A DNA stretch of 64,000 nucleotides. It comes from Arenimonas caeni (GTDB taxonomy: Bacteria; Pseudomonadota; Gammaproteobacteria; Xanthomonadales; Xanthomonadaceae). The translations under genes were made by a program, and so were the position numbers. The notes under the pieces were generated by a model. That model saw nothing but the letters and a program-made list of their open reading frames with translations. It did not search any database and was not told the origin of the DNA. The DNA is taken from contig NZ_KZ679092.1 in assembly GCF_003024235.1 (NCBI RefSeq), positions 1 to 64,000 on the forward strand, read 5' to 3'. Shown piece after piece: positions 12,451-22,100 of this stretch. How positions within the stretch are numbered: position 1 is the stretch's first letter; every line of letters begins with the position of its first letter.

Positions 12451-12654
12451 TCAGAGGTACGGCAGCATGCGGTCCAGACGGCCCGCGTCCTCGGCACGAA
12501 CATGGTTCGTCTGCCGCAGGTTGCGCTTCCGCTTGGTCGCCTTCTTGGTGAGGATGTGGCTACGGTTGGCGTGGCCAGCCTTGTACTTGCCGGAAGCGGT
12601 CTTCCGGAAGCGCTTGGCGGCCGCCCGATTGGTCTTGATCTTGGTCTTGGCCAT
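12451..12654 (-). CDS. rpmI: 50S ribosomal protein L35
   Basis: 67 residues: begins [16 protein letters not shown] and contains the conserved [17 protein letters not shown]. The start is fixed by homology; the frame is open for another 50 codons upstream but without similarity. The roughly 270-nt space to infC contains a promoter and room for a structured leader, as expected for L20-mediated control. Confidence 0.97.
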   Translation of the reverse strand: MAKTKIKTNRAAAKRFRKTASGKYKAGHANRSHILTKKATKRKRNLRQTNHVRAEDAGRLDRMLPYL

Positions 12655-12842
12655 GGGAAATCCCTTTGGGGTCTTGGTTACTGGCCTGGGCGGTGGCTTG
12701 CGCCACGCTTTCCGTCCTGCCCGTGCCGGCTTGTAAGCCCTTGATTCCATTCGAAACCAAGGGCAGGTCCATGACGACTTCGCCCGATGAACCGGGCCCG
12801 GATGCCGCACCGGGGGCCCGCCGGGAACCCGGCGAGCCGCGA

Positions 12843-12871
12843 ATTATGCAACAAAACCAGCCACTTGTGTA
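12843..12871 (-). promoter_or_regulatory. Promoter of rpmI-rplT in the infC-rpmI spacer
   Basis: On the minus strand TACACA (12871-12866) and CATAAT (12848-12843) are separated by 17 bp and match sigma-70 -35 and -10 elements in 4/6 and 5/6 positions. The predicted transcript would have a leader of about 180 nt before rpmI, suited to autoregulation by L20. Confidence 0.55.
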
Positions 12872-12926
12872 GGAGTGCCGTCAGGCGCGAGAGGCCTCGC
12901 GCCCGGGGCCGCCCCTGCGGCGGGGC

Positions 12927-13454
12927 TTACTTGCGCTTGGGCGCGACCATCATGATCATCTGGCGGCCCTCGAGGCGGGGGCGCTGCTCGATGACCACGT
13001 CTTCGCCCAGGTCGGCCTCGATGCGCTTGGCCATCTCGAGGCCCAGCTCCTGGTGGGCCATCTCACGGCCCTTGAAGCGGATATTGACCTTCACCTTGTC
13101 GCCCTCCTCCAGGAACCGCCGGAGGTTGCGCAACTTGATGTTGTAATCGCCATCGTCGGTGGTCGGGCGGAACTTGAGTTCCTTGATCTCGACGACCTTC
13201 TGCTTCTTCTTCGCCGCGTTCGCCTTCTTCTGCAGGTCGAACATGTACTTGCCGAAATCCATGATCCGGCAGACGGGCGGCTCGGCGGTGGGCTGGATCT
13301 CGACCAGGTCCACGCCCGCATCCTCGGCCATGGCAAGGGCTTCGTCGCGCGTGAGCACGCCGATCATCTCGCCGTCCAAGCCGATCACGCGCACGCGGGG
13401 CACGCGGATCTCGAGGTTCTTGCGGTTACGCTTTTCGGTGGTGGACGTGTTTAT
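12927..13454 (-). CDS. infC: Translation initiation factor IF-3, probable AUA start
   Basis: 175 residues if begun at the ATA at 13454. The first ATG/GTG start in frame (GTG 13403) would delete the conserved N-terminus [18 protein letters not shown], which is present upstream in the same frame. The ATA is preceded at 8 nt by AGGA. Rare AUU, AUC or AUA starts are typical of infC and allow IF-3 to repress its own translation. The two-domain body is complete ([35 protein letters not shown]). It lies 36 nt after thrS. Confidence 0.93.
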   Translation of the reverse strand: MNTSTTEKRNRKNLEIRVPRVRVIGLDGEMIGVLTRDEALAMAEDAGVDLVEIQPTAEPPVCRIMDFGKYMFDLQKKANAAKKKQKVVEIKELKFRPTTDDGDYNIKLRNLRRFLEEGDKVKVNIRFKGREMAHQELGLEMAKRIEADLGEDVVIEQRPRLEGRQMIMMVAPKRK

Positions 13455-13490
13455 TCGCTTGATTCCTATTGGGGTGATGAACCGGCCGCC

Positions 13491-15398
13491 TCAGGCGACC
13501 GGGCCGCTCTCCGCACGCAACCGGGCAAGGAAGGCATCGACCGTCATCGTGCCCAGGTCTTCGCCAGACCGCGTGCGCACCGCGATCATCCCATTCTCCT
13601 TCTCGCGGTCGCCAACCACCAGCAAGTACGGGATCTTCTGCAGCGTGTGCTCGCGGATTTTATAGCCGATCTTCTCGTTCCGCAAATCGGCCTGTACCCG
13701 GACCCCTTGATTCGAAAGGGTTTTCCGGACCTCCTCGACCCAATCCGCCTGGGCGTCGGTGATGTTCAGCACCACGGCCTGGACCGGGGCCAGCCAGGCC
13801 GGGAAGGCGCCGGCATGGTTCTCGACCAGGATGCCGATGAAGCGTTCCATGGAGCCGACGATGGCGCGGTGCAGCATGACCGGGTGCCGGCGCTGGCTGT
13901 TCTCGTCCACGTACTCGGCGCCCAGGCGGGCCGGCATCATGAAGTCCACCTGCATCGTGCCCAGCTGCCAGGTGCGGCCGATGGCGTCGCGCAGGTGGTA
14001 CTCGATCTTCGGGCCGTAGAAGGCGCCCTCGCCCGGCAGTTCCTCCCAGGCCACCCCGCAGGAGGCCAGGGCCTTGCGCAGGGCGTCCTCGGCCTTGTCC
14101 CAGGTGGCGTCGTCACCCAGCCGGTTGTCCGGCCGCAGGGCGATCTTGATCTGCACGTCCTTGAAGCCGAAGTCCTCGTAGACCTTCAGCGCCTGGCGGT
14201 GGAAGGCCGTGACCTCGGCCTCGACCTGGTCTTCGGTGCAGAACACGTGGCCGTCGTCCTGGGTGAAGCCGCGCACGCGCAGGATGCCGTGCAGCGCGCC
14301 CGAGGGCTCGTTGCGGTGGCAGCCGCCGAACTCGCCGTAGCGGATCGGCAGGTCGCGGTAGCTGTGCAGGCCCTGGTTGAAGATCTGCACGTGGCCCGGG
14401 CAGTTCATCGGCTTGAGCGCATACGTGCGCTTCTCCGACTCGGTGAAGAACATGTTGTCCTTGTAGTTGTCCCAGTGGCCCGACTTCTTCCACAGCGAGA
14501 CATCCAGGATCTGCGGGCCGCGCACCTCGTCATAGCCCGACTCGCGGTAGACGCGGCGCATGTACTGCTCCACCACCTGCCACAGCTGCCAGCCCTTCGG
14601 GTGCCAGAACACCAGGCCCGGGGCCTCTTCCTGGATGTGGAACAGGTCGAGCTGCTTGGCGATCTTGCGGTGGTCGCGCTTCTCGGCTTCCTCGAGCTGC
14701 GTGAGGTAGGCCTTGAGGTCCTTGTCGTTGAGCCAGGCCGTGCCGTAGATGCGGCTGAGCATCGCGTTGTTGTGGTCGCCGCGCCAGTAGGCGCCGGCCA
14801 CCTTCATCAGCTTGAACGCGCGCAGCTTGTCCGTGCCCGGCACGTGCGGGCCGCGGCACAGGTCGGTGAACTCGCCCTGCGAGTACAGCGACAACTCTTC
14901 GTTCGCCGGGATCGACTCGATGATCTCGGCCTTGTAGTGCTCGCCCAGGCCGCGGAAGAAGGCCACGGCCTCGTCGCGGCTCTTGACGCTGCGGGTGACC
15001 GGCAGCGCTTCCTTGACGATCTTCTGCATCTCGGCCTCGATCGCCGGCAGGTCCTCGGGCGTGAACGGGCGCTCGTAGGCGAAGTCGTAATAGAAGCCGT
15101 TGTCGATGACCGGGCCGATGGTGACCTGCGCGCCCGGGTACAGGCGCTGCACGGCCTGGGCCAGCAGGTGCGCGGTGGAGTGGCGCAGCACGTCCAGGGC
15201 GTCGGGGTGCTTGTCGGTGACGATCTCGAGCGAGGCGTCGTTCTCGATGCGGAAGCTGGCGTCCACCAGCTGGCCGTCGACCTTGCCGCCGAGGGCGGCC
15301 TTGGCCAGGCCGGCGCCGATCGAGGCGGCGACTTCGGCGACCGTGACGGGATTTTCGAAGGGACGGCGGCTGCCGTCGGGGAGCGTGATGTTGATCAT
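13491..15398 (-). CDS. thrS: Threonyl-tRNA synthetase
   Basis: 635 residues. Domains in order: TGS (about 1-62), editing domain with [11 protein letters not shown] and the cysteine-bearing FTDLCRGPH (about 70-225), class II core with the zinc ligands MNCPGH, motif 2 [19 protein letters not shown] and motif 3 [11 protein letters not shown], and an anticodon-binding domain (about 535-635). It charges tRNA-Thr and edits Ser-tRNA-Thr. The start is MINITLPDG; ten codons of open frame upstream lie beside the attenuator. A leader peptide and terminator precede it. Confidence 0.97.
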   Translation of the reverse strand: MINITLPDGSRRPFENPVTVAEVAASIGAGLAKAALGGKVDGQLVDASFRIENDASLEIVTDKHPDALDVLRHSTAHLLAQAVQRLYPGAQVTIGPVIDNGFYYDFAYERPFTPEDLPAIEAEMQKIVKEALPVTRSVKSRDEAVAFFRGLGEHYKAEIIESIPANEELSLYSQGEFTDLCRGPHVPGTDKLRAFKLMKVAGAYWRGDHNNAMLSRIYGTAWLNDKDLKAYLTQLEEAEKRDHRKIAKQLDLFHIQEEAPGLVFWHPKGWQLWQVVEQYMRRVYRESGYDEVRGPQILDVSLWKKSGHWDNYKDNMFFTESEKRTYALKPMNCPGHVQIFNQGLHSYRDLPIRYGEFGGCHRNEPSGALHGILRVRGFTQDDGHVFCTEDQVEAEVTAFHRQALKVYEDFGFKDVQIKIALRPDNRLGDDATWDKAEDALRKALASCGVAWEELPGEGAFYGPKIEYHLRDAIGRTWQLGTMQVDFMMPARLGAEYVDENSQRRHPVMLHRAIVGSMERFIGILVENHAGAFPAWLAPVQAVVLNITDAQADWVEEVRKTLSNQGVRVQADLRNEKIGYKIREHTLQKIPYLLVVGDREKENGMIAVRTRSGEDLGTMTVDAFLARLRAESGPVA

Positions 15399-15426
15399 GG
15401 CGGTCTGGGGGCGGTACGCGGGCAAC

Positions 15427-15447
15427 AAAAAAGGGCGCCAGGCGCCC
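15427..15447 (-). terminator. thrS attenuator terminator, with competing antiterminator
   Basis: On the minus strand GGGCGC-CTG-GCGCCC followed by six T's is a compact intrinsic terminator 28 nt before the thrS ATG. The 7-mer GCCTGGC (15443-15437), which forms the centre of this hairpin, is perfectly complementary to GCCAGGC (15467-15461) just after the leader peptide. The two structures exclude each other. A ribosome stalled on the Thr codons would leave 15461-15467 free to pair and block termination; a ribosome at the leader stop codon would cover it. Confidence 0.75.
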
Positions 15448-15474
15448 TCGCGGATGCGAAGCCTGGCAGGTCGT

Positions 15475-15498
15475 CTATCGGGCCGTGGTAGTGCTCAT
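15475..15498 (-). CDS. thrS leader peptide MSTTTAR
   Basis: ATG AGC ACT ACC ACG GCC CGA TAG encodes seven residues, three of them consecutive threonines, in a leader directly upstream of the threonyl-tRNA synthetase gene. The Thr codons occupy 15484-15492. The stop codon is 8 nt before the antiterminator strand and 28 nt before the terminator hairpin, the geometry of classical amino-acid attenuators. The ribosome site is weak by eye (GAG about 11 nt upstream). Too short for an ordinary ORF search. Confidence 0.75.
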   Translation of the reverse strand: MSTTTAR

Positions 15499-15554
15499 GT
15501 CGCACGCTCGACGCCGGTTTCCCGGGGCCACCTTCTTCCTTGGATACGCCGTCA

Positions 15555-15583
15555 AAGGTAGGACGGGGCAAGGGCCAAGTCAA
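15555..15583 (-). promoter_or_regulatory. Promoter of the thrS operon
   Basis: On the minus strand TTGACT (15583-15578) and TACCTT (15560-15555) are separated by exactly 17 bp. This predicts a transcript starting near 15548, about 50 nt before the leader peptide and 150 nt before thrS, so that the attenuator is inside the leader RNA. Confidence 0.6.
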
Positions 15584-15662
15584 CGCCGGCCCCGGAAACG
15601 CGGAAGCCGCCCGGAGGCGGCTTCGACGGGATTTCCTGCGTTCCATCCCGATGGATCGGGGA

Positions 15663-15737
15663 TGGTGGGCGGTACAGGGTTCGAACCTGTGACCCCTACC
15701 ATGTCAAGGTAGTGCTCTACCGCTGAGCTAACCGCCC
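15663..15737 (-). tRNA. tRNA-Val (anticodon GAC)
   Basis: A 75-nt cloverleaf with acceptor GGGCGGT/ACCGCCC, D-arm GCTCAGCGGTAGAGC, anticodon stem CTACC/GGTAG around TTGACAT with anticodon GAC, T-arm ACAGG-TTCGAAC-CCTGT and encoded CCA. It reads GUC and GUU. Confidence 0.96.
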
Positions 15738-15750
15738 GCAAGGGCCGCGA

Positions 15751-15779
15751 AGTATAACAAGCGGCCCGGGCCACGACAA
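15751..15779 (-). promoter_or_regulatory. Promoter of tRNA-Val
   Basis: On the minus strand TTGTCG (15779-15774) and TATACT (15756-15751) are spaced by 17 bp and end 13 bp before the mature tRNA 5' end, a normal stable-RNA promoter position. Confidence 0.65.
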
Positions 15780-15814
15780 CGGGCCATGCCGCCGGGCCGG
15801 ACCGGCCGGCGGGC

Positions 15815-17818
15815 TCAGGCCATCAGGCCCTGCTCCCGGAGCCGGTGGATCTCGTCCCGGACCCTGGCGGCCTCCTCGAACTCGAGGTCGCGGGCGTGCT
15901 GGTGCATCTTGGCCTCCAGCTGCCTGAGGCGGGCGGCCAGCTGGGCCGGGTCGAGGGTGGCGTAATCGGCGCCCGGCTCGGCCACCTTGCGCCCGCGGGC
16001 CTCGGCCGGCTCGGACCGGGCCCCCTCCATCACGTCCATCACCGCGCGCACCACCGACTTGGGGGTGATGCCGTGGGCCTGGTTGTACTCGACCTGCTTC
16101 TGGCGGCGGCGGTCGGTCTCGTCCATGGCCGCCTTCATCGAGGCCGTGATCCGGTCGGCGTAGAGGATGGCCTTGCCGCGCAGGTTGCGGGCGGCGCGGC
16201 CGATGGTCTGGATCAGCGAGCCGGTGGAGCGCAGGAAGCCTTCCTTGTCGGCGTCGAGGATGGCCACCAGCGACACCTCCGGCATGTCCAGGCCTTCGCG
16301 CAGCAGGTTGATGCCCACCAGCACGTCGAACACGCCCAGGCGCAGGTCGCGGATGATCTCGACGCGCTCGACCGTGTCCACGTCGCTGTGCAGGTAGCGC
16401 ACCTTGACGTCGTGCTCGGCCAGGTAGTCGGTGAGGTTCTCGGCCATCTTCTTGGTCAGCGTGGTGATCAGCACGCGGTCGCCGAGCTTCACCCGGGCGT
16501 GGATCTCCGAGAGCACGTCGTCGACCTGGGTAGCCACCGGGCGCACTTCGACCTCGGGGTCGACCAGGCCGGTGGGGCGCACCACCAGTTCGACCACCTG
16601 CTCGCCGGACTTCTCGATTTCGTACTTGCCCGGCGTGGCCGAGACGAAGATGGTGCGCGGCGAACGGCGCTCCCACTCCTCGAACTTCAGCGGCCGGTTG
16701 TCCAGCGCCGAAGGCAGCCGGAAACCGAACTCGACCAGGGTTTCCTTGCGCGAGCGGTCGCCCTTGTACATGGCGCCGATCTGCGGAACGGTGACGTGCG
16801 ACTCGTCCACCACCAGCAGCGCGTCCGGCGGCAGGTAGTCGAACAGGCAGGGCGGCGGCTCGCCGGGCATCTGCCCGGTCAGGTGCCGGCTGTAGTTCTC
16901 GATGCCCGAGCAGAAACCCACCTCGGCCATCATCTCGATGTCGTACATGGTGCGCTGCTGCAGGCGCTGCGCCTCGACCAGCTTGTTGGCCTTGTACAGC
17001 ACCTCCATGCGCTCCTTGAACTCGGCCTTGATGGTCTCGATGGCCTCGAGAACGGTGCGCCGGGTGGTGACGTAGTGCGACTTGGGGTAGAGCGTGAAGC
17101 GCGGCAGCTTGCGGCTGACGTGGCCGGTGAGCGGGTCGAACATCGACAGGTTCTCGATCTCGCCGTCGAACAGCTCGATGCGGATCGCCTCGATCTCCGA
17201 TTCGGCCGGGTGTACGTCGACCACCTCGCCGCGCACGCGGAAGGTGCCGCGCACCAGCTCGGTGTCGTTGCGGCTGTACTGCATCTCGGTGAGGCGGCGG
17301 ATCAGCTCGCGCTGGTCGATGCGGTCGCCGCGCACCAGGTGCAGCACCATCCGGAAGTATTCGTTCGGGTCGCCCAGTCCGTAGATCGCCGACACCGAGG
17401 CCACCACGATCGCGTCGCGGCGCTCGAGCAGGGCCTTGGTCGCCGACAGGCGCATCTGCTCGATGTGCTCGTTGATGTTGCTGTCCTTCTCGATGAAGGT
17501 GTCGGTGCTCGGGATGTAGGCCTCGGGCTGGTAGTAGTCGTAGTAGCTGACGAAGTACTCGACCGCGTTGTGCGGGAAGAAGCTCTTGAACTCGCCGTAG
17601 AGCTGGGCAGCCAGGGTCTTGTTCGGCGCCAGCACCAGGGTCGGCTTCTGCACCGCCTCGACCACGTTGGCGATGGTGAAGGTCTTGCCCGAGCCGGTGA
17701 CGCCGAGCAGGGTCTGGTGCGCCAGGCCGGACTCGAAGCCCTCCACCAGGCGCCTGATCGCCTGCGGCTGGTCGCCGGCGGGCTGGTAGGGCGAGACGAT
17801 CTGGAAGCGGTCGGACAT
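15815..17818 (-). CDS. uvrB: Excinuclease ABC subunit B
   Basis: 667 residues, the usual length. Walker A is GVTGSGKT (residues 39-46); the damage-probing beta-hairpin follows as [19 protein letters not shown]; the helicase motif II is VVDESH; motif VI is [14 protein letters not shown]-terminal UVR coiled-coil domain ([18 protein letters not shown]) binds UvrC. With UvrA it locates bulky DNA lesions and loads UvrC. The start is [18 protein letters not shown], where homology begins. It is divergent from the FimT-like gene; I see no convincing LexA box in the spacer. Confidence 0.97.
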   Translation of the reverse strand: MSDRFQIVSPYQPAGDQPQAIRRLVEGFESGLAHQTLLGVTGSGKTFTIANVVEAVQKPTLVLAPNKTLAAQLYGEFKSFFPHNAVEYFVSYYDYYQPEAYIPSTDTFIEKDSNINEHIEQMRLSATKALLERRDAIVVASVSAIYGLGDPNEYFRMVLHLVRGDRIDQRELIRRLTEMQYSRNDTELVRGTFRVRGEVVDVHPAESEIEAIRIELFDGEIENLSMFDPLTGHVSRKLPRFTLYPKSHYVTTRRTVLEAIETIKAEFKERMEVLYKANKLVEAQRLQQRTMYDIEMMAEVGFCSGIENYSRHLTGQMPGEPPPCLFDYLPPDALLVVDESHVTVPQIGAMYKGDRSRKETLVEFGFRLPSALDNRPLKFEEWERRSPRTIFVSATPGKYEIEKSGEQVVELVVRPTGLVDPEVEVRPVATQVDDVLSEIHARVKLGDRVLITTLTKKMAENLTDYLAEHDVKVRYLHSDVDTVERVEIIRDLRLGVFDVLVGINLLREGLDMPEVSLVAILDADKEGFLRSTGSLIQTIGRAARNLRGKAILYADRITASMKAAMDETDRRRQKQVEYNQAHGITPKSVVRAVMDVMEGARSEPAEARGRKVAEPGADYATLDPAQLAARLRQLEAKMHQHARDLEFEEAARVRDEIHRLREQGLMA

Positions 17819-17966
17819 CGGGGGGCGTCCACGCGGAGGCAAACCAGCAGTATAGCCAGCCGCCGACAAGGGGCCGCGACGATGTCCTGCCCGGCCCGGG
17901 CGGATCGCCGATGCCCCGGTCCGGCCGCGATCGCAAGACTGCCCCGGAACGATCCGGAGGCAGGGC

Positions 17967-18506
17967 ATGGGCCGCAGGCACGAGGGATTCACGCTGGTGG
18001 AACTGGTGGCCACGGTAGCCGTGCTGGCGGTCGTGCTGGCCCTTGCCCTGCCCTCGTTCCGGACGCTGCGCGAGCAGCAGGCGGCCCTCGCGGGCCTGCA
18101 CGGCCTGACGGTGGCCCTGGCCCAGGCACGCATGGCGGCCATCCAGCGCGGGCGCCCCGTCACGGTCTGCCCCAGCGCCGACGGCCTGAACTGCCGCTCC
18201 GACCTGGTGTGGGAGGATGGCTGGCTGGTTTACGCCGATCCCGGCCGGCTGCCCCAGCCTGCCACGGCTGCGGACATCCTCTGGGCGGAACAACGCCCGC
18301 CTGGCGCCGTGGCCATCCGCGGCAGCATCGGCCGGCATCGCGTGCGCTACCAGCCGACCGGTTTCTCCGGGGGCAACAATGCCAGCCTGCGCCTGTGCAG
18401 CCGCGACGGCCGCCTGCTGGGCAGCGTGGTGGTCAACATCGCCGGCAGGACGCGCAGCGAGCGCCTCCCGGCCGATGCCGCGCAGCCCTGCCCCTACGCG
18501 CCCTGA
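17967..18506 (+). CDS. GspH/FimT-type pseudopilin
   Basis: A 179-residue prepilin-like protein. The prepilin peptidase site is G7-F8 with the glutamate at +5 (E12) in [18 protein letters not shown], followed by the hydrophobic helix. The C-terminal half has the GspH/FimT look, with cysteine pairs ([20 protein letters not shown]). Such proteins prime or regulate type IV pilus or type II secretion pseudopilus assembly. It is separate from, and divergent to, the minor pilin operon downstream, which has its own FimT. Confidence 0.8.
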   Translation: MGRRHEGFTLVELVATVAVLAVVLALALPSFRTLREQQAALAGLHGLTVALAQARMAAIQRGRPVTVCPSADGLNCRSDLVWEDGWLVYADPGRLPQPATAADILWAEQRPPGAVAIRGSIGRHRVRYQPTGFSGGNNASLRLCSRDGRLLGSVVVNIAGRTRSERLPADAAQPCPYAP

Positions 18507-18518
18507 GGCCTTCGGGGC

Positions 18519-18546
18519 TTGACCGGGGGGCCGTGTCGTTTAAAAT
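18519..18546 (+). promoter_or_regulatory. Promoter of tRNA-Asn
   Basis: TTGACC (18519-18524) and TAAAAT (18541-18546) are separated by 16 bp and lie 10 bp upstream of the mature tRNA. Confidence 0.6.
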
Positions 18547-18556
18547 GCCCGTCCCC

Positions 18557-18633
18557 GCCCGAATAGCTCAGCCGGTTAGAGCACTTGACTGTTAATCAGG
18601 GGGTCGTTGGTTCGAGTCCAACTTCGGGCGCCA
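18557..18633 (+). tRNA. tRNA-Asn (anticodon GTT)
   Basis: A 77-nt cloverleaf: acceptor GCCCGAA/TTCGGGC, anticodon stem CTTGA/TCAGG around CTGTTAA with anticodon GTT, T-arm GTTGG-TTCGAGT-CCAAC, encoded CCA. It reads AAC and AAU. Confidence 0.96.
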
Positions 18634-18641
18634 GATGAATG

Positions 18642-18676
18642 AAAAAGGCTCGCATCGCTGCGAGCCTTTTTCTTTT
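18642..18676 (+). terminator. Bidirectional terminator between tRNA-Asn and pilE
   Basis: GGCTCGCA-TCGC-TGCGAGCC forms an 8-bp stem, preceded by AAAAA and followed by TTTTTCTTTT. It ends the tRNA-Asn transcript on the plus strand and, read on the minus strand, the pilus operon. Confidence 0.85.
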
Positions 18677-18692
18677 CCCGGTCCGGAGTGCC

Positions 18693-19103
18693 TTACCAGC
18701 ACAAGTCCGGGCTGGCGCTCCCTGAGATCGTCCGCTGGCCGATCTGGTTCAGGCCCAGGTTTCCGCACTTAGTGTCCTTCGCCGCCTGCTGTCCCAGGGC
18801 GGTGGCCTGCAGGGTGAAGCCGGTCGCCGTCGGGGCCCCCGACAGCGCGAAGGTGTAGAACGGCGCCAGGTCGTTGGCGCAGGCCGTGTTGGGAAGCACG
18901 GCGCCGACATAGGTCATGTTGGTGGTGTAGTACCGCTCCATGAACTGTGCCGACTCGATCAGGCAGGCCGTCGCCGCCGCGCGCCGGGTGTTGATCGTGT
19001 GGTTGATATAGGCCGGATATGCGATGGCCGCCAGGATCGCGATGATCGCCACGACGATCATCAACTCGATCAGGGTGAAACCCATTGCCTTGCGCTGGTG
19101 CAT
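18693..19103 (-). CDS. pilE: Type IV minor pilin, PilE-like
   Basis: 136 residues. Prepilin cleavage site G8-F9 with E13 at +5 in GFTLIELMIVVAIIAILAAIAYP. The C-terminal part has the short pilin headgroup with cysteines near both ends (ATACLIE, TKCGN, PDLCW) that can form the D-region loop. It is the last gene of the fimT-pilV-W-X-Y1-pilE operon, starting right after pilY1. In Pseudomonas the equivalent PilE is a minor pilin that joins the PilVWXY1 tip complex to the fibre. Confidence 0.85.
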   Translation of the reverse strand: MHQRKAMGFTLIELMIVVAIIAILAAIAYPAYINHTINTRRAAATACLIESAQFMERYYTTNMTYVGAVLPNTACANDLAPFYTFALSGAPTATGFTLQATALGQQAAKDTKCGNLGLNQIGQRTISGSASPDLCW

Positions 19104-19106
19104 GGA

Positions 19107-22100
19107 TCAGTCCTCTCCGATGATTTCGCGCCACTGCAGGCGTTGGGCTTCGATGTCGCCGGTCTGCGGCGACCCGGGCACCGTGGTGCACTGGCCGTTG
19201 GAACCGCAGACGATGATCAGGTCGTCGATCTGCGCGGACTCGGTGGGCATGCCCACGCCCGGGTCGATCGAGCCGATCGGCAGGCCGTTCTCGCCGACGG
19301 TGTCGTTGTTGCCGCTGCCGTCGCCGTCCAGGTCGAAGAAGGACGAAGAGCCGGTGCCACTCGAATCAGCCGGGCTGGTGCCCGTGAACACGTCGATGGC
19401 ATTGAGGAAGCCGGCACCACCGGCCTCGCAGCCATTGCCCTCCGAGGGAATGACGCTGGACACGTACGCCGCGCGGCCGTTGATGCGCGGGCCACTGATG
19501 ATGCGCTCGCCCGGCGTCGGCTCGTCGAGGTCGACCACCCAGCCACGCGAGCCGGCCGGCAGCGCCGCATAGGCCTCGAACGCGCGGACTTTGCGACCAT
19601 CGGACAGCGTACCCACCTGGGCGATCCCGCGCAGGACCAGGTCGGACCGACCGTTCGTGACCGCCGTGTCGTCGTCGATGATGCCGTACCAGGACTGCAC
19701 CGTGGTCGAGGACAGGTCACTGAAGCTGATCAGCCTGCCGGTGCCGAAGTTCACCCAGACGCGGGCATAGCCCGACTCGCGGGCAAGCGCCAGGCCGCCG
19801 GTGATCGGCTGGCGGGTGCCGCCGGCATCCGTGGCGACGAACAGCGGCGAACCGCCCAGGTCCACGTCCCACTGGTTCGGGTCGCTGGAGGTCAGGTCGA
19901 ACTTCCACAGGTTGCCCTGCAGGTCGCCGGCGTAGACGAAGTCGGCCTTGCCGTCGGCATTGAGGTCGGCTGCGCGCGGCGAGGACAGGCCGTTGCCGCT
20001 GCCGGTGCTGGCCGTGATCTTGGCCAGTTCGCCGCCCGTGAGCATGTCGTAGACGTAGAGCACCGCACGCCCGCTGGTGCTGTCGATGCCGTTCGGGACG
20101 ATGGCCAGGATGGCATCGTTGTTGCCCCTCACGATCAGCGGCAGGCCAAGCACGTAGCCCATGTCGTTGTCGACGTCGGCGGTCTTGTCCCACAGCACGT
20201 TGCCGGCGACGAAGTTGGTCGGCGTGCTGACGTTCAGGCCGAAGGCACCCTTGCCACCGCGGCCGAGCGTGCCGACCAGGTAGTTGGTGTTCGCCTGCAG
20301 CCGGAAGGTGGACAGGGCCACCGGGCCATCGACGAAGAAGCCGTGGGTGTAGGCCGGATCCGAGATCGAAGCCAGCTTGCTCCAGTTGACGCCCGCCGGC
20401 ACGTAGGAGAAGCGCACGTTGCCGGTGAGCGCGTCGATGGCATGCAGCATGCCGTCGTTGGCGCCGACGTAGAGCATCTCCGTGTCGCGGGTGTAAACCG
20501 GCGACGAGTTGATGATGTCGCCCAGCACGGAGCTGCGGTTGCGCAGCACGCCACCCGCCGAGAGCTCCAGGGCCTGGTCGCCCTTGATGTAGCTGGCGTT
20601 GTTGGCGCCGGTCACGACCGCCGCGCCGGAGGCACGGGCGAGCAGCCCGGACTGGGTGGTGGTCGGGAAGGTGGCGCCACCGGTGCCGTTCCAGGTGAGC
20701 ACGCGGCGGTTGTGGTAGTCGTTGCCCGTCTGCGCGTCGGCATAGGTCGCCGCGATGCGGGAGCTGACGCGCCAGGCCTCGTTTGCGGAAATGCCACCAA
20801 CGGCGGTCACGTCGCGCGCCACCAGGTCGCCGGTCCAGACGCCCGAGCGGTAGGTCGCCTGGTACATGCGGGTGTCGGACTGGAAGGTCGAGCTGTTGGT
20901 CGCCACGTTCGAACCCGAGGCCAGGCGCGCCTGGATCAGGCCGAGCACGCTGGTGATCGCCTCGCGGAAACGGTCGGCGCTGGTGGCGGCGATGAAGTCG
21001 CCGCGACCGTTGACCGCCGCATGCAGCAGGTCGTCGATGCGCTCGGCGTTTTCGGTGTCGGTCGGGTTCGGCCAGTTCACGGCCGTGCCGTTGATGCGCG
21101 GACGGCCGTCACGCAGCACCTGCGAAACCGAGGTCTGGTCCACGGTGCCCTTCAGGCCGATCGAGATGCCGAAGGTGACCATGTGCTGCCAGAAGGCCGG
21201 GTTGTCGGCGCTGGTGGGAATGATGTTGTCCTGGTCGGGCCGCAGGTCGTTCTTCCAGTACTTCATCGCCACGTCGGCGAGCGTATTGGAGTAGTTGGTG
21301 TTGGTGTTGGTGTCGCGGAACGGATGGGCGCGCGTGTAGCGGATCGACGTGGTCTCGTCGGCCGGGTTGTAGATGGCCACGCCGGACTGCCCGTCCTGGT
21401 CGCCAATGGTGCGCGTGCCGATGCTGCCGTTCCAGTAACCGTCGGTGGTCAGGATGGCGAAGTTCTGGCGGCACTCGAGCTGGTCGGCCGTCGCGGCCGG
21501 GCCGTAGGGGCCCGCGGCATCGTCGCGGCTGAAGTACTCGCCGGTGTCGTAGAGCGCAGCGCGCAGCGGCGTACCGCTCTGGCCACGGGCACCGAACAGG
21601 CGGGCGAACCAGGTGTTGCGGGCCGTGCCCTCGAACTTGCCGTCGTTGCCGTCCTGGACCGGGATCTCGTAGTTGCTGCGGTTCCAGATGGTGCGGTAGC
21701 CCACGCGCACGTTGTTGCCCAGCTGGTTGAAGGCCTCGCTGGCGCCCGCCTTGGCGATCTTCATGCGGGTGCGGTGGTAGGAGAACCAGGTGGCGTAGTT
21801 GGCCAGCTCGTCGGCCACTGAACGGCCGGCGATGGTGTTGACCAGGGTGCAGTTGCCCCAGGCCCAGGTGCCGGTGGTGCCGCAGCCGATGCGGCTCACC
21901 GTCTGGTAGCGAATGCGCATGTCAACGTTGTCAAAGGTTCCACTGAGTCGGGCACGCCATTGGCCTTCGGCGGCGCTTGCAATGGAGCAATTCTCGAGGT
22001 TGCGATTCCCGCTGGGGCCGGTGTCACTGTTGCAGACCACCGTGCCGGACGGATTGTAGACGCGCAGGCGGACGTTGCCCGTCCCGCTGAAGGTGTCGAC

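Noticed and set aside
15783-15812. Long GC palindrome between uvrB and tRNA-Val as a terminator
   Set aside because: The stem is strong, but no U tract follows on the minus strand, so intrinsic termination is not supported.
17819-17966. LexA box for uvrB
   Set aside because: No TTAG-N6-TACTA or CTGT-N8-ACAG-like dyad could be found in the uvrB upstream region; a -10-like TATACT is present without a matching -35.
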